Assembly (NCBI GenBank): GCA_023101885.1
Contig: JALPQD010000089.1
Location: 6,371,087 to 6,435,086 of the forward strand
Source: Typhlomys cinereus
Taxonomy: Eukaryota; Chordata; Mammalia; Rodentia; Platacanthomyidae
Direction: 5' to 3'
Length of the DNA: 64,000 nucleotides
Shown here: one piece after another, positions 45,975 through 56,100 of the stretch
How positions within the stretch are numbered: position 1 is the stretch's first letter
Layout of the letters: each line of letters starts with the position of its first letter
Notes under the pieces: model-generated
The model's input: the letters and a program-made list of their open reading frames with translations, nothing else
Database searches by the model: none
Told to the model about the DNA's origin: nothing
Translations under genes and position numbers: made by a program

Positions 45975-46620
45975 TCTTTCTTATTTTTATTTTTTAAAAA
46001 TATTAAGAATGAATGTATGTACTACTGCCCCCACCGGTCCCTTCCCACCCATTCTTCCCACCAGTTTCCCTCACTCTCTGTCTCCCTAGCTGAGGGGTCA
46101 TTTGGGTGTGTGTCATCCAGAACCACCTGAACCCACACCAGGGAGAAAATGATCCACTGGTGGGTAACATAGGGGCACCCCCTCCTTCCTCTTGCCCAGC
46201 ACCTGTCCTATACTCTTTCTGGGTAGTGTGGTGTCTGTGAGATCTCCCTGTTCCCCAGGGACATCTTAAAGCGCCAGCTCTTGTAGCACTCTAGTGGAAG
46301 GAGACACCCTTGCGCTGAGTCCTTGATGTGATCCAGGGCTACTGTTAGTCATTACCTCCACCCATCTTCCGATTCCTACATTCCTGCCACCTTCTCTTCT
46401 GCAAGATCCCCTGAGCCTTGAGATGGGGTGTTTAAGATACTTGTGTCTTGATTAGGATGGAGCTGTCCACACTCTCCTTTGCTTTGTAGTTTGGCCAGCT
46501 GTGATTCTCCGCATTACGAACTCTCCATTGTGCAGAGAGATACTTCTTAGTTCAATGCTGAGGGTGTCACGGTTTTACAAGGGGCTTGTTGGCCTCCTCA
46601 CTACAGTTTCGGCGACAGCT
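45975..46620 (-). mobile_element. L1-type 3' end, older copy
   Basis: Read on the minus strand it contains a diverged G-rich purine segment (gagagtgagggaaactggtggg), an AT-rich tail near 45975-46005 and upstream blocks resembling the young L1 3' ends (a caggggatcttgcagaagag segment). It is more diverged than the three plus-strand copies. Confidence 0.6.
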
Positions 46621-47316
46621 ATCTTGTGGTTACAGCACCCTTGACTTCTGGCCGCTGGAGGCAGTAGCACAGCCGCTCCATCCCAACAAGCAAGACTGCC
46701 AGATGCAGCCCCAGATGTCTCTTCCCCAGAGAACCATAATCTTAGAGACTAAAATGAGATAAAGTGAACTGTTTGTGTATCTTCCTGGACACAGGGACTC
46801 TGAGGGCTGAGGGTTATGTTGGGGCAAGTTAGCATGCCACAGGAATTAAGAGGTGTTCAGAGATAGGGTGAAGAGGTACATTCTGCTCTCTTGGGTTTTT
46901 CCTGTTACACATGTCCTAGAAAGGGGGGTTCGCAAAGCTGACAGGGAGGCAGGCTGACTGAAACCATCAGCTAGCAAGCTCAGGCCTTATTTAAGGGAGA
47001 AAAGCAAATTCCCTGGTGTTGCAATCTTGGAGGATCTTGTGTTTCACTAGCAAGTTGGGGAATTCCTGATCTCAGCGCCCTACAGTTCCTTCCAGCTCCC
47101 GTTCCGCTCCTCAGTCCACAGCCAGGCTTTCAAGCTCTGTGCCACTCACTCTCCACGTCATACCTGCGGAAGAATTTCCACATGACCAACCATGCAGGGC
47201 ATGGATAGCACAAACATCTGCTGGCTACCAACTGCCGGGACGAACGGGTTCCAGTTGGAAGGTTGTGCATTTAGCCTGCTCGCTCCTGACAGCTTCCTCA
47301 CACTGTGCTGTGGGAG
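46621..47316. other. Remnant-intron sequence, nothing recognised
   Basis: It lies between the old L1 3' end and the second RPL26L1 block. I see no named repeat. It ends with a loosely pyrimidine-rich stretch and AG. Confidence 0.45.
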
Positions 47317-47456
47317 GTGGTTCAAGGTCACCGCAAAGGTCAGCAAATCAGCAAGGAAGTCCAAGTGTGCAGAAAGTGACGCGTTATCCACATGGAGTGG
47401 TCCAGCGTGAGGGGGCAAATGGCACAACCATCCACGTGGGCATACACTCCAGCAAG
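47317..47456 (+). pseudogene. RPL26L1: RPL26L1 remnant, second coding exon (codons 57-103)
   Basis: It begins GTG GTT immediately after AG (47315-47316) and ends AGC AAG at 47456. Recognisable peptide blocks are GHRKGQQI and ANGTTIHVGIHSSK. A TGA replaces one of the Lys codons after VCRK, and one G is missing in the following block. After the AAG, the sequence does not continue into codon 104, consistent with an exon end. The donor is mutated (gcagct). Confidence 0.85.
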
Positions 47457-47537
47457 GCAGCTGAGAGCCTTGTGTGCTGCACAAGAGGGCAAGGCGAGGT
47501 CACAGGGGTAGGCAGGCTTGTTGGTGCAGTAGTTTAG

Positions 47538-48129
47538 TGTTGGGATCCTTCATGATGTCTGTCTGCTACAGTCCGGCTATAGCCTGGATCCAAGAATCCC
47601 ACTAGGTGGACAAGGAGTCAGCGGATGGAGGTCAGCAGACACCCAGCTCCGGGCTGAGTGAATCTGAACTCATCTATTGAAAATTTAGCAGAGTTTTTAT
47701 AAGAAAATCTAGGGTAGAGGGCAAAGAATGTGTCTCTATGCCTATAGGGAAAACATCAAAGAAAAGCAGGACCAAATTCTTTACAAGATTATGTAAAACA
47801 TATTCATTTCAGTTAACAAAGGAAGGGCAGAAGTGACTTTTACTTGTTTGTGTGGGAGCAGATGACATCTCCAAGTAAAGTAAAAAAAAATTTTTTTTTT
47901 GACACTTAGTTGTTAAAAGGAAACAGACATTGAATGCCTCAAAGCAGAGTTACCTGGTTTATGTATTAACGTCAAATGTATGGGGAAGGAACTATAACCT
48001 AGCCAGTGGGGGAGGGGGGCGTCTAAGCACAGATAGGAGGCAAACCCAGTTCCTAGAGGAAGGAATTCTCTTGCCAGAGGCAAACTTAATTTACATAGGG
48101 AGGGGCCCCTAGCACCTAGCAACTGCCCA
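47538..48129 (-). mobile_element. Probable solo LTR of an endogenous retrovirus
   Basis: A 592-bp segment begins TGTTGGGATCC and ends GCCCA, that is TG...CA. It is flanked by the 5-bp direct repeat tttag at 47533-47537 and 48130-48134. The reverse strand has a poly(A)-signal-like AATAGA about 145 bp from its 3' end, which suggests minus orientation. No internal retroviral gene adjoins it, so it would be a solo LTR. The family is not assigned. The boundaries rest on short motifs, so confidence is moderate. Confidence 0.5.
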
Positions 48130-48134
48130 TTTAG

Positions 48135-49055
48135 ATGTTAATGTGTCGTTTTCCAGAAAGCAGGCTTTAGGCCTGACGACCCCCACATATATCACATTTA
48201 TTTTAAATAACGCCATGTCCTTTTTCCAGAAAATGCTTCCTGAAGCCATTTTCTCTCATGCCGGACCTTGTTGAACAACATGGTCGGATAAGGATGAGGC
48301 ATGTGCTCACGTTCATGGCAAGTGGGCTGCGCTAGACAGAGCCTGGGGATAGCAAGCACAGTATCTCTTCTCTCTCGGCCCCCAGCAAGACACGCCACTT
48401 TGCCTTTGCATCCCCGTAGATACTGTCTGGTCGGCTCTTTGTCTCCTTCCTGAGTTTCGGATCTGAACCGAGTGCTTAGGGATGGGTGCTGCCTAGAAGC
48501 TGGTAGGAATGCAGACTTTTTCTAGGCAATGCATCCAATGCATCTTGCCAGTCCAGAATAATGAGCAAATTTTCCATCCCCGACTGTCATGTCCCTGACT
48601 GAGCACCTGGGGTGCTGGAGGAGGGGAGACTGGCAGGAGGCTGGCTGGCAGGGTGGTGGTGAGCAGGGGGCTGGCGAGCAGGGGGCAGCTACGCTGCTGC
48701 ATTGGAAGGGACACTGTTGCTCTGGGTAGTGATACTCACACGTTCTTCCATTAAAGATCTGTTCCATCACTCTTATCAGGTGGTAGTACTCAGATTAAAA
48801 GGACAAAGGGGAGTGGGGGAGAAGAACACAAAGCCAAGTCCCCACAAGGAGCCCCTGTAGAACCTGGAAGAGTAAGTTCAGCTGTCAGTGAAAGCCACGC
48901 CTCCTCTGGCTCCAGCGGATTTCTCTGTGCACCTACTCTGTTACTAATCAGTCTCCCTGTAAATCTCCTTTTGCAATTGCGATGAGTAATTTTGTGAATA
49001 AAAATCGGAGCTGGTTCCTAATTTTGAATGGTACCTGCATTGTTTCATGAATGAA
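48135..49055. other. Intergenic sequence, nothing recognised
   Basis: It includes a G-rich imperfect repeat (48610-48690, gagcagggggctgg-like units) and an AATAAA at about 48998. No gene or named repeat is supported. Confidence 0.45.
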
Positions 49056-49440
49056 AACCACTGTCATAGTTAGGCATGGGTATCAACTTGACAGTTGAAG
49101 GTTTGAGCTCTGGGCACATTTGTAGAGAATTAGTGATTGAGTTAAGCCCAGAGCAAACCTGCAAGAGATTGTCTAGCTGATGGGGAAGGTCCAGCTTATG
49201 GTGAGTGGGACTAGGCCCTGAGCAGGTGAATAAAATACTGAGAGCTGGTTGAGGAAGTTGGCATCCTTCTGTACACTTGGCCAGACATGCTGGTCTGGCA
49301 AGTAAGGATTGTCCCTCTCTCAGCTGTATGTGCATGCTCTCCCGTCAAGCTGGACTAAGAACTGTAACCAGTAATCATAAGAGAAAATAAACCCCCTCTT
49401 CCTTAGCCGTTCGATGGTGATTTATCAGCAACCATGCAGG
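49056..49440 (+). repeat. Rodent interspersed repeat, copy A
   Basis: It shares with 54005-54240 the ordered blocks tcaacttgacagttga, gcacatttgtagagaatta, ggtgagtgggac and gagctggttg, so the two are diverged copies of one repeat family. This copy ends in aataaaccccctcttcc. Confidence 0.6.
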
Positions 49441-49781
49441 CGAACTGCAACAACCATCGTCTCCATCTCCTCTATCAGTTTTGAATGTGTACTCGTGGAG
49501 CAATATAGTACCAGTGACTGCGTCAAGAGAGCCCTACAGTTCCCACAAGGAGTAGGAAGGAGAATGTTTGCTGACTTGGTGACAGGGACTGGTCCTCTCC
49601 AGGCCCCTGACTCCCCCAAGCTGCTTCCTTCCAGGTCAGGCAGCCCATGCCTGCTGGCCTCCTAGCTGCTGTGTCCAGCTTGGCAGAACCAAGCCTCACA
49701 GCTCCTGGGCCAAGCCAGCATCCTACCATCTAGACTTTTACAAGTGACCCTTTCTGAGCTAACTTAGAAAACTAGCAGCCT

Positions 49782-50095
49782 GGGGCTAGGAAGATGGCTC
49801 AATAGTGAAAGCCTTTGTTTGCAAGCAAAAGGACCTGTGTTCTGATCCCCAGATCCCAGGAAAAAAAAAATGCTGGTTGGAAGTGGCAGCAGCCCTGGAA
49901 GGCGGAGCCTGGGAAACCCCAGAACAAAGCAGAAAGAAGGTAGAACAATTCAGAATGATTTCTGAAGTCACCCTTGGACCCCCACAGGCATATACAGTGC
50001 CCTCTTCTACACCCACATGTGCCTACATCCTACACACACACGCACACACACACGCACACGCACACACACACACACACAACTGCATGCACAAAAGA
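49782..50095 (+). mobile_element. B2-superfamily SINE, older subfamily
   Basis: The head ggggctaggaagatggctcaatag, the older body (cagaatgatttctgaagtcaccc) and a (CA)n/A-rich tail. Confidence 0.75.
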
Positions 50096-50981
50096 AAGAA
50101 AAAGTATAAAATAGATTAAAATTATTCCCCGATCCTTGAGGGTAGGGGTTGGATGTCCTGTGTGGACTGAGCAAACCACAGTCCATCTGTTCTCAACCAG
50201 CCACCAACTACTGCCAAGCAGAGCTCCTGGGCTACAGGTTTCTATCTGCCCAAACCTAGAGGTTTCGTGTTAGTATCTGTAGATGAGAGAAAGTTACATT
50301 TGTGCTTCTTGGGCTGAGTTATCTCACTCAGAATAATTTTTTCCAATTCTATCCATTATGTCGTGATTTCATCTTTCTTAATAGGTGAGTGATATTCCAT
50401 TGTATATGTACCACATTATCCTCTTATCATTGGTGGGCATCTAGGCTGGTTCAGTTCCCTTGCTACTGCTATTGCTACTTGATATGCATGTTTATGGTGC
50501 GACATAGAGTCCTTTTGGAATATGTCCAGAAGTGGTATAGCTAGGACATAGGTAGCTCTATTTTTTAGTTTTTTGAGAATCTCCGCACTGACTTCCCATG
50601 CACTAGTTTACATTCTCACCAAAAGAAGATGAGGATTCCCCCATCCTTGTCAACATTTGTTGTTTGTTTTTTCAATCTTAGCCATTCTGACTAGGGTAAG
50701 CTAGATGCTTGCAGCAATTTTGATTTGCATTTTCTTGATTACTAAGGATATGAATATTTTTAAAAGATATTTCTTAGATATTTGTATTTTTTCTGAGAGA
50801 ACTTGTTGTTTAGGTCAGTAGTCCATTTTTTTTTAACTAAGTCGTTTGATTTACTGGTATTTAATTTTTAAAGTTATATATTCTGAACACTAATCTCTCA
50901 AATGTATAAATGGCAATGATTTTCTCCCATTCTGTAGACTGCCTTTTTGTTTAACACTTTCTTTTGCTATAAGAAGCTTTT

Positions 50982-50995
50982 CTTTTCTTGTGTGT

Positions 50996-51046
<51 letters not shown>

Positions 51047-51273
51047 TGTATCAGAGGGCTATGCCTGTGGAGGCCGAGGATGACTGTAGGAATTATCCTA
51101 TTGCTCTACCTCCTGTTTGCTTTCATTTGGGATTTCCCAGGCTCCGCCTTCCAGAGTGGAGGCCGATGCCATTTCCTCCTGACATTTTTACATAGGATTC
51201 AGGATCCGAACTCAGGTCCTTCTGCTTTCGAGGCAGAGTCTTAACCCCTGAGCCATCTCTCCAGCCCCTAAAC
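50982..51273 (-). mobile_element. B2-superfamily SINE, older subfamily, nested in L1
   Basis: A TG run, the older body and the head ending gagccatctctccagcccc, flanked by agaagctttt (50972-50981) and agaagtttta (51274-51283). Confidence 0.82.
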
Positions 51274-51483
51274 AGAAGTTTTATAATTTTGTGAGTTCTA
51301 TGTGTCAATTGTTGGCCTTAATTCCTGTGCAAATGGGGTCTATTTAGAAAGTTCTCGCCTAAGTTTATCTCTTGAAGTGTACTCCTCCCTCTGTCCTCTA
51401 GAAGTTTCCGGCTTGGCATAAAGGCTTTTGATCCACTTGACATTGATTTTTGTGCAGAGTGACAGATAAAGATCTGGCTTTAC

Positions 51484-52020
51484 AGCCTAATCTCTCCCCA
51501 TCCTGAAGCTCAGGGAAATTTGCGGAAGAGGGGGCGGTAAGATTGTAAGAGCACAAGGATGGGAGGAGCAATGATTTGCAAGATACGCCACACAAGTTAG
51601 GGCCGAAGCAATCATAATAGGACTTTGCATGCCCTGCGCAATGTCCCACACACTATTGACCCCACAAAGTCTAGCATTTGCTAAAGGCACTAGGATCCTT
51701 GGAGGCAAGGGATTGACAGCCACAGTAGTGTTCCTATGCTTAAAGGGAACACAGGAAAGGGTTCAGGGAAATGCCACTGGGTCCTTGTACGTCATCGAAG
51801 AAAAGGGCCCAGAGGAGAGTCTGGCAGGTACATTAAAGGATTCTCTGGGGTTTGGGGGGTGAGGCACTGGGGCATGGGGAGGGAGGGGTGAGGGGAGGGG
51901 GAGCAGGGGGGTCAGGGGGAGGAGGAGGGAGGGAGGGAACCGGTGTACCTACTAAGTTTGTATGAGCGGAAATAATAATAAAAAATGTTAAAATAAATAA
52001 ATAAATAAATAAATAAATAA
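51484..52020 (+). mobile_element. L1-type 3' end nested in a reverse-strand L1
   Basis: Nearly identical to the copy at 42036-42576, including agcctaatc at the start, a G-rich purine tract at 51850-51940 and a tail ending (aaat)n. The target duplication aagatctggcttta / aagatctagcttta lies at the two edges. Confidence 0.88.
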
Positions 52021-52085
52021 AAGATCTAGCTTTATTTTTCTAAGAATGGATATCCAGTTTTCCCAGAGCAGTGCCCATCTTTAAG

Positions 52086-52585
52086 CTTATGAAAATTAAG
52101 GTGACTGTATCTGAAACAGGAAGATAGAGGATTTTCATAGAAGAGGCTCATGTATATTCATGAGAGGGAGGTACTTTGTGGACGGGCACATTACTCATGC
52201 TTTTAAACATGTGTTGTTAGTTAGGGTGAAAGTTAAACACTAGGGGGGAGGTACCCCCAGGATCCCTCTTCAGGTCACTAAGTTCACTATGCCAAAGCTT
52301 GCCTGACTAGGAGCCTGGTGTTTGCATTTATAACCACCTAGTATCCCGAGGGAGGGGTGTGCATCACTCGAACTTTCTGTAATTCTTAAATCCATGCCAA
52401 GTTGATCAATATATATATAGGAAACTATGAATATGCATGTATGTAAAATATGCACATAGCTTATAAAACCCCACAACAGCTGTGCAGTTAATTACCATGT
52501 TGAGCTAAGTGTCTGTTGAGTACAGTCAGGGTTTAACCAGTAAGTAAGTGCTGTGCTTTGCATTCCAAACTTGAGTTTTTCCTTC
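52086..52585. other. Intergenic sequence, nothing recognised
   Basis: AT-rich. It contains cttataaaacccc near 52460, which resembles an LTR promoter, but I found no matching TG...CA ends. No call is made. Confidence 0.4.
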
Positions 52586-52865
52586 AGGGGCTGGGGAGAT
52601 GGCATGGGGGTTAAGCCTTTGCTTCACAAGCCAAAGAACCTAGAAGGGATCCCCAGATCCCAGGTAAAAATGTCAGGTAGATATGGCTGTAGCCTGTACT
52701 TCCAACCTGGAAGACAGAGCCTGGGAAAGCCAGAGTAAAGCAAAGATGGAAGAAGAATCCGGGATGATTCCTGATGTCCTTGGGTCACACACTCTCAAGT
52801 GTCCTCTTGTACACATACCTGCACACACATGCACATCCATCCACATGCAACACATACATACACAC
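52586..52865 (+). mobile_element. B2-superfamily SINE, older subfamily
   Basis: The head ggggctggggagatggcatgg, the older body and a CA-rich tail, flanked by agtttttccttc on both sides (52574-52585 and 52866-52877). Confidence 0.85.
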
Positions 52866-53282
52866 AGTTTTTCCTTCGGTTTCTACCATTTATTTTAGGA
52901 CTTCAAAAGTTGTCTAAAAGTTAGTTTCCACAAGATTCAGTTTGTAGAGTTGCCAGATGCAAGCAGGGGCAGAGAGCTCAGAAAATTAGATGGATTATCT
53001 TTTAAAGAACATCAGCCGTGCATTTATCTGCAGGAGCAAAGGAGAAAGTTTTTCTCAAGGAGCGTAGCTACATCGTGGTTTCTTAATGAAGAGGCAGCCG
53101 TAGCTCTGGTGCCACAGAAGAGGAGCCTGAAAACCACTGGTGGGTGGACTTGTGGATGGCTGGTGCCTGGAATGGACGATTCAGCTGTTTCAGTAGTGGT
53201 GAACCTCAACTTGTTCCCCAAAGCAAGCAAATTCTGGCCTGTTCCAGGCAGAGATAAGAACCAAGTCCAGAAAAAGTAGAAG

Positions 53283-53365
53283 TTTCATTTTCGCTTTATT
53301 TAGTTAGTTATTTTTTTGCTTTCGAGACAGAGACTTAATCCCTGAGCCATCTCTTTGGCCCAGAA
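53283..53365 (-). mobile_element. SINE head fragment
   Basis: It retains ctttcgagacagagacttaatccctgagccatctctttggccc, the reverse-strand head of an older SINE, with flanks cagaaaaagtagaagtttca and cagaaaaaagtttca. Confidence 0.55.
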
Positions 53366-53749
53366 AAAAGTTTCAGAGCTTTATTGTGAAGTGAACATCA
53401 AAGCTCCCTTTGGGGAGAGGGAAGGGGCTCAGAAACTGAGGCACCAACGAGGTGTAGTGGGGTCTGGCCTTTTATCCCTCCTTACCCCCAGAGGCCACCC
53501 ACAATTCTGGTACTATTTTTAGTTGCCAGCCTGGTGATAAGAAACTGCTGAGCTTGGGCAAAGCAAGCCTGGGAAAAACAAAAGAGAAGCAGATGTGATC
53601 ACAAGCAGGAGCAGGAAAAACCTTGCAGAAGACCCGAGCCCCTTTTTCCTGCTCAGCTCCACACCTGCCGCTGTTCTCTAAGATCCCCGCAACCTCACCT
53701 GGGAGTGACACTCTCACTGGTGGTGTAGCTGGCTGTCTTCATGCTTGCT

Positions 53750-53905
53750 GGTAGTGTGTATGTGCTGCTTGTGTGTGTGTGCATGTGTATGCATATGGGT
53801 ATGTGTGTGTATGCACATGTGCATCTGTATATGTGCATGTTTGTGTGCGTATGTGTACATCTGTGTGTGCGTACAAGCATGCATGTGCGTGTGCGTGTGT
53901 GTAGC
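53750..53905 (+). repeat. TG/CATG-rich microsatellite
   Basis: A degenerate TGTGTGCATGTGTATG array of about 150 bp. Confidence 0.85.
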
Positions 53906-54004
53906 TTGGGCTTCTCAAACAAGCAAAAATATTTAGGACCTAAGGAAATTACATTTATGTAGTGTATTAATATTCACTCTCGGAAATTAAAATTATGATA
54001 TCTG

Positions 54005-54271
54005 TTGCAGCTAGTTTTGGTTGTCAACTTGACAATTGAGAACAAAGCTTTTAGGCACATCTGTGAAAAATTATTCAGTTAAGGCAAACCTTTGAAGAAG
54101 CCTGCAGCCCATGGTGAGTGGGACCACTCCGCAGGCAGGTGGAGAAAATGCAGGAAGAGCTGGTTGGCAAGCTGAGGACAGGCAAAAGGTATGCATTAGT
54201 CCTTGCCCCTCTCAGTTCTTCCTATGGATACAATGTGGCGAGCACACACATATGCACATGCATGCACATGC

Positions 54272-54315
<44 letters not shown>

Positions 54316-54320
54316 GCACA
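54005..54320 (+). repeat. Rodent interspersed repeat, copy B, with (CA)n
   Basis: The second copy of the family seen at 49056-49440 (gtcaacttgacaattgag, gcacatctgtgaaaaatta, tggtgagtgggacc, agagctggttgg). It ends in a long (CA)n at 54270-54316. Confidence 0.55.
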
Positions 54321-54436
54321 CATGTCCACAATGGACAGTAATCTGAATGGTGAGCATGTATAAAATCCTCTTGTTCCACTGAATTATGTGGGTCATGTAT
54401 TTAGTATGGCAATGAAATATGAAAGTAAGGCATCTT

Positions 54437-54446
54437 TATTTTATTT

Positions 54447-54477
<31 letters not shown>

Positions 54478-54480
54478 TTC
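54437..54480 (+). repeat. (TTTA)n microsatellite
   Basis: Tandem ttta units. The same motif resumes after the SINE at 54782, so the SINE inserted into this array. Confidence 0.85.
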
Positions 54481-54487
54481 TGGCTTC

Positions 54488-54781
54488 TTTTTTTATTATT
54501 ATTATTTATTATTCAACTGTGCGCATGTGCGTGTGTATGTGTGTGCGCGTGTGTGTCTGTGTGTGTGTCTGTGTATATGTAGAACCACGGACGAATTCGC
54601 GAACCACCATGGACGCCTCCACCTCCTTCTGCCCCGGGATTCACAGGCTCCGCCCTACCAGGACCAGAAGTGCAGGCCGCCCCCGCTTCCGCCTGGCGTC
54701 TATACGTGGGATCTGGGATCCGAACTCAGTACCTTCCGCCTGCAAGGCGGAGGCTTAACCCCTGAGCCACCTCTCCAGCCC
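54488..54781 (-). mobile_element. B2-superfamily SINE, young family
   Basis: T-run, ATTCAACTGTG, a TG run, the body with GCGTCTATACGTGG and the head ending gagccacctctccagccc. TTTA-repeat sequence lies on both sides. Confidence 0.9.
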
Positions 54782-54817
54782 TATTTATTATTTATTTATG
54801 TATTAAAAATAGCCATG

Positions 54818-54902
54818 TGGGGCTGGCAATACAGCTCACTAGTGGGAAACTTGCCTGACATATGTGAGGTCCAAGGTTCAATTCCCAGTACCGCCTTGAA
54901 GT
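54818..54902 (+). mobile_element. ID-like SINE
   Basis: ggggctggcaatacagctcactag, then aaggttcaattcccagta, with little tail. Confidence 0.65.
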
Positions 54903-54979
54903 TACTTACGCATAGTACGCACAAACCCTGAACATCCTCTCCAACACGAAAATTAAACAGCAAATAAGAAAGCAAGTAG

Positions 54980-55150
54980 CAGGATCGGAGAGGTAGTTCA
55001 GTGGGTAAGGCATCTGCTCCAAACTGGGGGACCTGAGTTCAATCCCAGAAGCCCACAGGGTGGAAAGAGAGAACTGACTTCTGAAGTAAGGTTTCTGACT
55101 TCCTTCCATGGGCCACAGCATGCAGTCATCCTCTCACCATCTTTCTTTTT
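54980..55150 (+). mobile_element. B2/B3-like SINE, diverged
   Basis: aggatcggagaggtagttcag, gacctgagttcaatcccaga, then gactgacttctgaa-like body and a pyrimidine-rich end. Confidence 0.6.
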
Positions 55151-55660
55151 CAAAGTAATTTCTTCCCCCTTTCAAGTTAATAATTGAAAATAAAACTAAT
55201 TCACTTGCATAGACATTTAAACAAAGTAAATCAGTAATGACCCCTGAACATGTTAGCATAAAAACATAAGTAACTTTTAATGGGAAATATCTAGGAACAA
55301 GCAAAAGCATATCAGAAAGAGCGACATTGTGCTACATTCTTGCAAAATAAGCGGCTAAATAAGTGACAATGGATTTCACAATGCTTGTGTATTCAGCCTG
55401 TTGCAGGACATTGCTCTGAAGTAGGGGAAGGAAATTCAGCCTCACACTAATTAGGGGAGAGCTGTCCTCCTAATCTGCTGGCAGAATCCAGGCAACTGTA
55501 GCCATGCGCTGACTTTAAACACTTGGACAGCAGATGTAATTTGCGCGTTCCTGGGTCGCTGAATGGCAGTGGAAGAAGGTGGTTTAGGGTGTTTAATTGA
55601 TAGGGGGAACTTCTGGTTGATACACAAATACACGGAGCATATGAAAGCAAACAGGATGGG
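55151..55660. other. Intergenic sequence, nothing recognised
   Basis: AT-rich unique-looking sequence. No gene or repeat was assigned. Confidence 0.4.
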
Positions 55661-55755
55661 ACTGGAAAGCAAACAACCTAATGTCCACCAATGGATGGCA
55701 GCATCAAGGAAATGTGGTACATATGCACAATGGAATATTATTCCAAAGGAGCTGT
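55661..55755 (+). mobile_element. L1 ORF2-end fragment
   Basis: acctaatgtccaccaatgg, aaatgtggtacatatgcac and aatggaatattattcc match the conserved end of L1 ORF2 on the plus strand. Confidence 0.75.
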
Positions 55756-55852
55756 AATCCAAGCACTCAGGAGTTGGAGATAGGAGAATGGCAAGTTGGT
55801 CACTCTGGGTTATGTAATAGCAAAAACCATGTCTCAAAAAAGTCAAAAGCAG
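55755..55852 (+). mobile_element. B1-like fragment
   Basis: gctgtaatccaagcactcagg, then accatgtctcaaaaaa, a diverged B1 on the plus strand directly after the L1 fragment. Confidence 0.55.
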
Positions 55853-55857
55853 GGCTG

Positions 55858-56100
55858 AGTAGGGCTGGGAGATGGCACATGCCATCTGAGAACCTGAGTA
55901 AAAATCCCCAGAATGCATGCGAAGTTGGGGGTGTTTATAGGCCAGTGCTCAGGAGATGGGTGTCACCAGCAGCACCAGGCGAGATCCTGTTTCAAACTCG
56001 GTGCAGGGTGAGGATGCAATAGAGGTCTGACCACCACAATACATGCCATGCCTGCAGTCGCACAAACACACACACTATACACCGAAAGAAAAGAAGTAAA
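55858..56100 (+). mobile_element. Diverged B2-like SINE
   Basis: It starts gtagggctgggagatggcacatgcc, reads gaacctgagtaaaaatcccca and ends in cacaaacacacacac with an A-rich tail. Confidence 0.5.

Larger units (their letters stand above)
44991..47456 (+). pseudogene. RPL26L1: RPL26L1 unitary pseudogene (intron-containing remnant)
   Basis: Two blocks match ribosomal protein uL24 (RPL26/RPL26L1). Block 1, 44991-45148, aligns to codons 1-56: RSKNHKRHF in one frame, then PLSEELRHYPVRPLPTGKD in another. Its start codon is ACG and it lacks 10 bases net (2, 5 and 3). Block 2, 47317-47456, aligns to codons 57-103: GHRKGQQIS.., then REGANGTTIHVGIHSSK. It is 140 bp where 141 are expected and carries an in-frame TGA plus a one-base deletion. 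Homology stops and restarts at the same codon boundary, as at an exon junction. A pyrimidine-rich tract precedes block 1 and an AG immediately precedes block 2. In human, RPL26L1 lies between ERGIC1 and ATP6V0E1 on the same strand, which is the position here. The final coding exon was not found. Confidence 0.85.
50265..52085 (-). mobile_element. L1 ORF2-end fragment carrying two nested insertions
   Basis: Plus-strand blocks such as gagttatctcactcag, gatattccattgtatatgtaccacatta, ttgatccacttgacattg and ggatatccagttttcccag are the reverse complement of the conserved 3' part of L1 ORF2. The fragment is split by a SINE (50982-51273) and an L1 3' end (51484-52020). It resumes in register after each. 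Confidence 0.8.

Noticed and set aside
44991..47456. Reading the RPL26-like blocks as an ordinary processed pseudogene split by a later insertion
   Set aside because: The break is at a codon boundary expected for an exon junction. There is no duplication at the break, and splice-like sequence sits at both inner edges and before block 1. The position also matches human RPL26L1. Not fully excluded without alignment.
48522..48770. Cys/Pro-rich minus-strand frame of 82 codons
   Set aside because: It arises from a short G-rich imperfect repeat. No homology was recognised and no gene structure is visible.
52086..52585. LTR-like stretch with cttataaaacccc
   Set aside because: A promoter-like motif is present, but no TG...CA boundaries with flanking duplications could be found, so no LTR is called.
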